A DNA stretch of 64,000 nucleotides from the NCBI GenBank assembly GCA_027574665.1, contig CM050655.1, positions 868,001-932,000 of the forward strand, written 5' to 3'. Numbering within the stretch: the first letter of the stretch is position 1; the number at the start of each line of letters is the position of its first letter. A program made the position numbers and the translations under genes. The notes under the pieces are model-generated. The model was not told where the DNA came from. It worked only from the letters and a program-made list of their open reading frames with translations, and did not search any database. Shown one piece after another: positions 59,865-64,000 of this stretch. This DNA comes from Rhynochetos jubatus. Its lineage: Eukaryota; Chordata; Aves; Eurypygiformes; Rhynochetidae.

Positions 59865-61832
59865 GAAGCAGCACTGTAATGCGACCAAACAGAAAGAGTT
59901 AGGAGAGAATTTCTTGTCCCTCCTTGCTGCGCCTTTGCAGAGCACTGCGTGCCAGAGCAGCCGGATCGCTGTGTTGCTTGCAATCTCCAGTTCCAACAGT
60001 GCCACAGTTCCTCGGCAACAGAAAGAGCTAGGAAGGAATTGCTTGCGCTGATTTCTCTCGCTGTGCTCTAGCAGTTCGTTCCCTTTTCGGCAGAGCGCGG
60101 GACCGCTTGCAAAGCTTAGAAACAAACCTCTCCCTTTTCCTCCAAAAGGGAGAGAGCTACGAGAGAATTTCTTAGGGAAACCTTGTTTGTTTTGGCAGAG
60201 CACTGCATGCCTCTTAAGACAGAGCTCTGGATCCCCGGGAAAGTCGAAATCCACAGGGTCACCTTCTCTGTGCTAACCGGCTCGGAGAGGCTCGAAGGCG
60301 CGGCTCGTTGAAGCGTCTGCCCGAACACGGACATCTAAAGCAGCACTGTAATGCGAGCAAACAGAAAGAGTTAGGAGAGAATTTCTTGTCCCTCCTTGCT
60401 GCGCCTTTGCAGAGCACTGCGTGCCAGAGCAGCCGGATCGCTGTGTCGCTTGCAATCTCCAGTTCCAACAGTGCCACAGTTCCTCGGCAACAGAAAGAGC
60501 TAGGAAGGAATTGCTTGCGCTGATTTCTCTCGCTGTGCTCTAGCAGTTCGTTCCCTTTTCGGCAGAGCGCGGGACCGCTTGCAAAGCTTAGAAACAAACC
60601 TCTCCCTTTTCCTCCAAAAGGGAGAGAGCTACGAGAGAATTTCTTAGGGAAACCTTGTTTGTTTTGGCAGAGCACTGCATGCCTCTTAAGACAGAGCTCT
60701 GGATCCCCGGGAAAGTCGAAATCCACAGGGTCACCTTCTCTGTGCTAACCGGCTCGGAGAGGCTCGAAGGCGCGGCTCGTTGAAGCGTCTGCCCGAACAC
60801 GGACATCTAAAGCAGCACTGTAATGCGAGCAAACAGAAAGAGTTAGGAGAGAATTTCTTGTCCCTCCTTGCTGCGCCTTTGCAGAGCACTGCGTGCCAGA
60901 GCAGCCGGATCGCTGTGTCGCTTGCAATCTCCAGTTCCAACAGTGCCACAGTTCCTCGGCAACAGAAAGAGCTAGGAAGGAATTGCTTGCGCTGATTTCT
61001 CTCGCTGTGCTCTAGCAGTTCGTTCCCTTTTCGGCAGAGCGCGGGACCGCTTGCAAAGCTTAGAAACAAACCTCTCCCTTTTCCTCCAAAAGGGAGAGAG
61101 CTACGAGAGAATTTCTTAGGGAAACCTTGTTTGTTTTGGCAGAGCACTGCATGCCTCTTAAGACAGAGCTCTGTATCCCCGGGAAAGTCGAAATCCACAG
61201 GGTCACCTTCTCTGTGCTAACCGGCTCGGAGAGGCTCGAAGGCGCGGCTCGTTGAAGCGTCTGCCCGAACACGGACATCTAAAGCAGCACTGTAATGCGA
61301 CCAAACAGAAAGAGTTAGGAGAGAATTTCTTGTCCCTTCTTGCTGCGCCTTTGCAGAGCACTGCGTGCCAGAGCAGCCGGATCGCTGTGTCGCTTGCAAT
61401 CTCCAGTTCCAACAGTGCCACAGTTCCTCGGCAACAGAAAGAGCTAGGAAGGAATTGCTTGCGCTGATTTCTCTCGCTGTGCTCTAGCAGTTCGTTCCCT
61501 TTTCGGCAGAGCGCGGGACCGCTTGCAAAGCTTAGAAACAAACCTCTCCCTTTTCCTCCAAAAGGGAGAGAGCTACGAGAGAATTTCTTAGGGAAACCTT
61601 GTTTGTTTTGGCAGAGCACTGCATGCCTCTTAAGACAGAGCTCTGGATCCCCGGGAAAGTCGAAATCCACAGGGTCACCTTCTCTGTGCTAACCGGCTCG
61701 GAGAGGCTCGAAGGCGCGGCTCGTTGAAGCGTCTGCCCGAACACGGACATCTAAAGCAGCACTGTAATGCGACCAAACAGAAAGAGTTAGGAGAGAATTT
61801 CTTGTCCCTTCTTGCTGCGCCTTTGCAGAGCA
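59865..61832 (+). repeat. Ordinary satellite units
   Basis: Units with mixed alleles. T at 61174 is the p286 variant also present at 32854, 60 units away, but missing from the second copy of the 19-unit block. The unit following each of these two sites also carries p413 C, p450 T and p31 C in both places. Confidence 0.9.
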
Positions 61833-62774
61833 CTGCGTGCCAGAGCAGCCGGATCGCTGTGTCGCTTGCAATCTCCAGTTGCAACAGTGCCACAGTTCCT
61901 CGGCAACAGAAAGAGCTAGGAAGGAATTATTGCGCTGATTTCTCTCGCTGTGCTCTAGCAGTTCGTTCCCTTTTCGGCAGAGCGCGGGACCGCTTGCAAA
62001 GCTTAGAAACAAACCTCTCCCTTTTCCTCCAAAAGGGAGAGAGCTACGAGAGAATTTCTTAGGGAAACCTTGTTTGTTTTGGCAGAGCACTGCATGCCTC
62101 TTAAGACAGAGCTCTGGATCCCCGGGAAAGTCGAAATCCACAGGGTCACCTTCTCTGTGCTAACCGGCTCGGAGAGGCTCGAAGGCGCGGCTCGTTGAAG
62201 CGTCTGCCCGAACACGGACATCTAAAGCAGCACTGTAATGCGACCAAACAGAAAGAGTTAGGAGAGAATTTCTTGTCCCTTCTTGCTGCGCCTTTGCAGA
62301 GCACTGCGTGCCAGAGCAGCCGGATCGCTGTGTCGCTTGCAATCTCCAGTTGCAACAGTGCCACAGTTCCTCGGCAACAGAAAGAGCTAGGAAGGAATTA
62401 TTGCGCTGATTTCTCTCGCTGTGCTCTAGCAGTTCGTTCCCTTTTCGGCAGAGCGCGGGACCGCTTGCAAAGCTTAGAAACAAACCTCTCCCTTTTCCTC
62501 CAAAAGGGAGAGAGCTACGAGAGAATTTCTTAGGGAAACCTTGTTTGTTTTGGCAGAGCACTGCATGCCTCTTAAGACAGAGCTCTGGATCCCCGGGAAA
62601 GTCGAAATCCACAGGGTCACCTTCTCTGTGCTAACCGGCTCGGAGAGGCTCGAAGGCGCGGCTCGTTGAAGCGTCTGCCCGAACACGGACATCTAAAGCA
62701 GCACTGTAATGCGACCAAACAGAAAGAGTTAGGAGAGAATTTCTTGTCCCTCCTTGCTGCGCCTTTGCAGAGCA
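61833..62774 (+). repeat. Two adjacent 471-bp units with a shared 1-bp deletion
   Basis: These are the only length variants in the window. GGAATTGCTTGCG becomes GGAATTATTGCG at 61929 and 62400 (net loss of one base). Both units also share G in place of C at 61881 and 62352. I saw no difference between the two. One unit acquired the changes and was then duplicated, a direct trace of single-unit amplification. Confidence 0.9.
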
Positions 62775-63718
62775 CTGCGTGCCAGAGCAGCCGGATCGCT
62801 GTGTTGCTTGCAATCTCCAGTTCCAACAGTGCCACAGTTCCTCGGCAACAGAAAGAGCTAGGAAGGAATTGCTTGCGCTGATTTCTCTCGCTGTGCTCTA
62901 GCAGTTCGTTCCCTTTTCGGCAGAGCGCGGGACCGCTTGCAAAGCTTAGAAACAAACCTCTCCCTTTTCCTCCAAAAGGGAGAGAGCTACGAGAGAATTT
63001 CTTAGGGAAACCTTGTTTGTTTTGGCAGAGCACTGCATGCCTCTTAAGACAGAGCTCTGGATCCCCGGGAAAGTCGAAATCCACAGGGTCACCTTCTCTG
63101 TGCTAACCGGCTCGGAGAGGCTCGAAGGCGCGGCTCGTTGAAGCGTCTGCCCGAACACGGACATCTAAAGCAGCACTGTAATGCGAGCAAACAGAAAGAG
63201 TTAGGAGAGAATTTCTTGTCCCTCCTTGCTGCGCCTTTGCAGAGCACTGCGTGCCAGAGCAGCCGGATCGCTGTGTTGCTTGCAATCTCCAGTTCCAACA
63301 GTGCCACAGTTCCTCGGCAACAGAAAGAGCTAGGAAGGAATTGCTTGCGCTGATTTCTCTCGCTGTGCTCTAGCAGTTCGTTCCCTTTTCGGCAGAGCGC
63401 GGGACCGCTTGCAAAGCTTAGAAACAAACCTCTCCCTTTTCCTCCAAAAGGGAGAGAGCTACGAGAGAATTTCTTAGGGAAACCTTGTTTGTTTTGGCAG
63501 AGCACTGCATGCCTCTTAAGACAGAGCTCTGGATCCCCGGGAAAGTCGAAATCCACAGGGTCACCTTCTCTGTGCTAACCGGCTCGGAGAGGCTCGAAGG
63601 CGCGGCTCGTTGAAGCGTCTGCCCGAACACGGACATCTGAAGCAGCACTGTAATGCGAGCAAACAGAAAGAGTTAGGAGAGAATTTCTTGTCCCTCCTTG
63701 CTGCGCCTTTGCAGAGCA
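62775..63718 (+). repeat. Two ordinary 472-bp units
   Basis: Full-length units without the preceding deletion. Spacing returns to 472 bp (landmarks at 62666, 63138 and 63610), so the deletion has not spread rightwards. Confidence 0.9.
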
Positions 63719-64000
63719 CTGCGTGCCAGAGCAGCCGGATCGCTGTGTTGCTTGCAATCTCCAGTTCCAACAGTGCCACAGTTCCTCGGCAACAGAAAGA
63801 GCTAGGAAGGAATTGCTTGCGCTGATTTCTCTCGCTGTGCTACAGCAGTTCGTTCCCTTTTCGGCAGAGCGCGGGACCGCTTGCAAAGCTTAGAAACAAA
63901 CCTCTCCCTTTTCCTCCAAAAGGGAGAGAGCTACGAGAGAATTTCTTAGGGAAACCTTGTTTGTTTTGGCAGAGCACTGCATGCCTCTTAAGACAGAGCT
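63719..64000 (+). repeat. Partial terminal unit (282 bp), cut by the window end
   Basis: Begins with CTGCGTGCC and carries the AC allele at 63842-63843. It stops inside the palindrome cluster because the window ends, not because the array does. Confidence 0.95.

Larger units (their letters stand above)
1..64000. repeat. 472-bp satellite DNA array, about 135.6 head-to-tail units
   Basis: Every landmark recurs at exact 472-bp steps across the window. Examples are the HindIII site first seen at 168, the GGATCC/CCCGGG pair near 285-295, and the AGAGTTAGGAGAG motif at 423. All copies point the same way and no non-satellite base interrupts them. Units differ from each other by roughly 1-2%, mostly at about a dozen recurring two-state positions. 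No length change occurs in the first 131 units; two units near the right end are 471 bp. The array has no visible edge, so the true length exceeds 64 kb. Known satellite biology places such arrays in centromeric, pericentromeric or other heterochromatic blocks. The exact chromosomal role, species and family name are not shown by the sequence. Confidence 0.98.

Noticed and set aside
1-64000. CRISPR array
   Set aside because: There are no short repeats separated by unique spacers. The whole 472-bp unit repeats and there are no cas genes.
1-64000. Tandem rDNA, 5S or snRNA gene cluster
   Set aside because: The unit shows no recognisable 5S internal control region, rRNA core or snRNA motifs, and no T-run terminator of the type used by polymerase III.
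1-64000. Assembly artefact (one unit copied by the assembler)
   Set aside because: Units carry distinct, nested combinations of variants and a clear history of block duplications, which a simple assembler loop would not create. The 19-unit near-perfect duplication alone still deserves long-read confirmation.
1-64000. Transposon or retroelement insertion inside the array
   Set aside because: The 472-bp register is never interrupted. There are no target-site duplications, terminal repeats, poly-A tails or polymerase-like frames.

Overview
The whole 64 kb window is one uninterrupted eukaryote-type satellite DNA array. A 472-bp unit of about 53% GC (hand count) repeats head-to-tail about 135.6 times, always in the same orientation. 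I see no protein-coding gene, RNA gene, transposon, CRISPR array, origin or non-repeat flank. The array runs off both ends. Position p below means position inside a unit, with p1 at window base 1, so p = ((x-1) mod 472)+1 for x up to 61,928. Units keep exactly 472 bp for 131 consecutive copies. The only length changes are two adjacent 471-bp units at 61,833-62,774.

The unit is composite. Four diverged submonomers of about 129, 129, 133 and 81 bp begin with related AGAG(T/C)TA-type motifs at 423, 552, 681 and 814. Each unit also carries an 11-bp-stem hairpin (656-682 in the reference copy), a cluster of five palindromes (733-767), a minus-strand 17-mer matching 8 of the 9 essential CENP-B box bases with exact spacing (761-777), and a second CENP-B-like motif one base too long (613-630).

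Units differ from each other at a small set of recurring two-state sites: p31 C/T, p107 A/T, p124-125 CT/AC, p194 T/G, p302 G/A, p310-311-315, p334 C/A, p353 G/T, p393 G/A, p413 G/C and p450 C/T. These alleles assort as a mosaic, and they date the rearrangements. Layout from left to right: 1-1,296 repeats at 14,633-15,928 (31 units away). About 7,854-10,035 resembles 12,574-14,755 (10 units away). Two-unit alternations lie at 21,181-23,039 and 26,398-28,240. A 19-unit (8,968-bp) block at 29,588-38,555 is duplicated in direct tandem at 38,556-47,523 with only two substitutions found. Part of that block recurs 18 units further on, at 54,406-56,509. A homogenised run of identical units fills 57,144-59,864. 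The two 471-bp units and a final partial unit close the window.

Long, homogeneous, regularly spaced satellite DNA with local higher-order duplication is typical of centromeric or pericentromeric heterochromatin, or of a large heterochromatic block. It is not typical of a prokaryote. I do not recognise the satellite family and cannot name the species. CpG dinucleotides are fairly frequent (about 25 per unit against roughly 33 expected), so there is no strong CpG depletion. Nothing here works as a gene pathway. The biology is array evolution (unequal exchange, segmental duplication, conversion) and possibly chromatin or centromere function.
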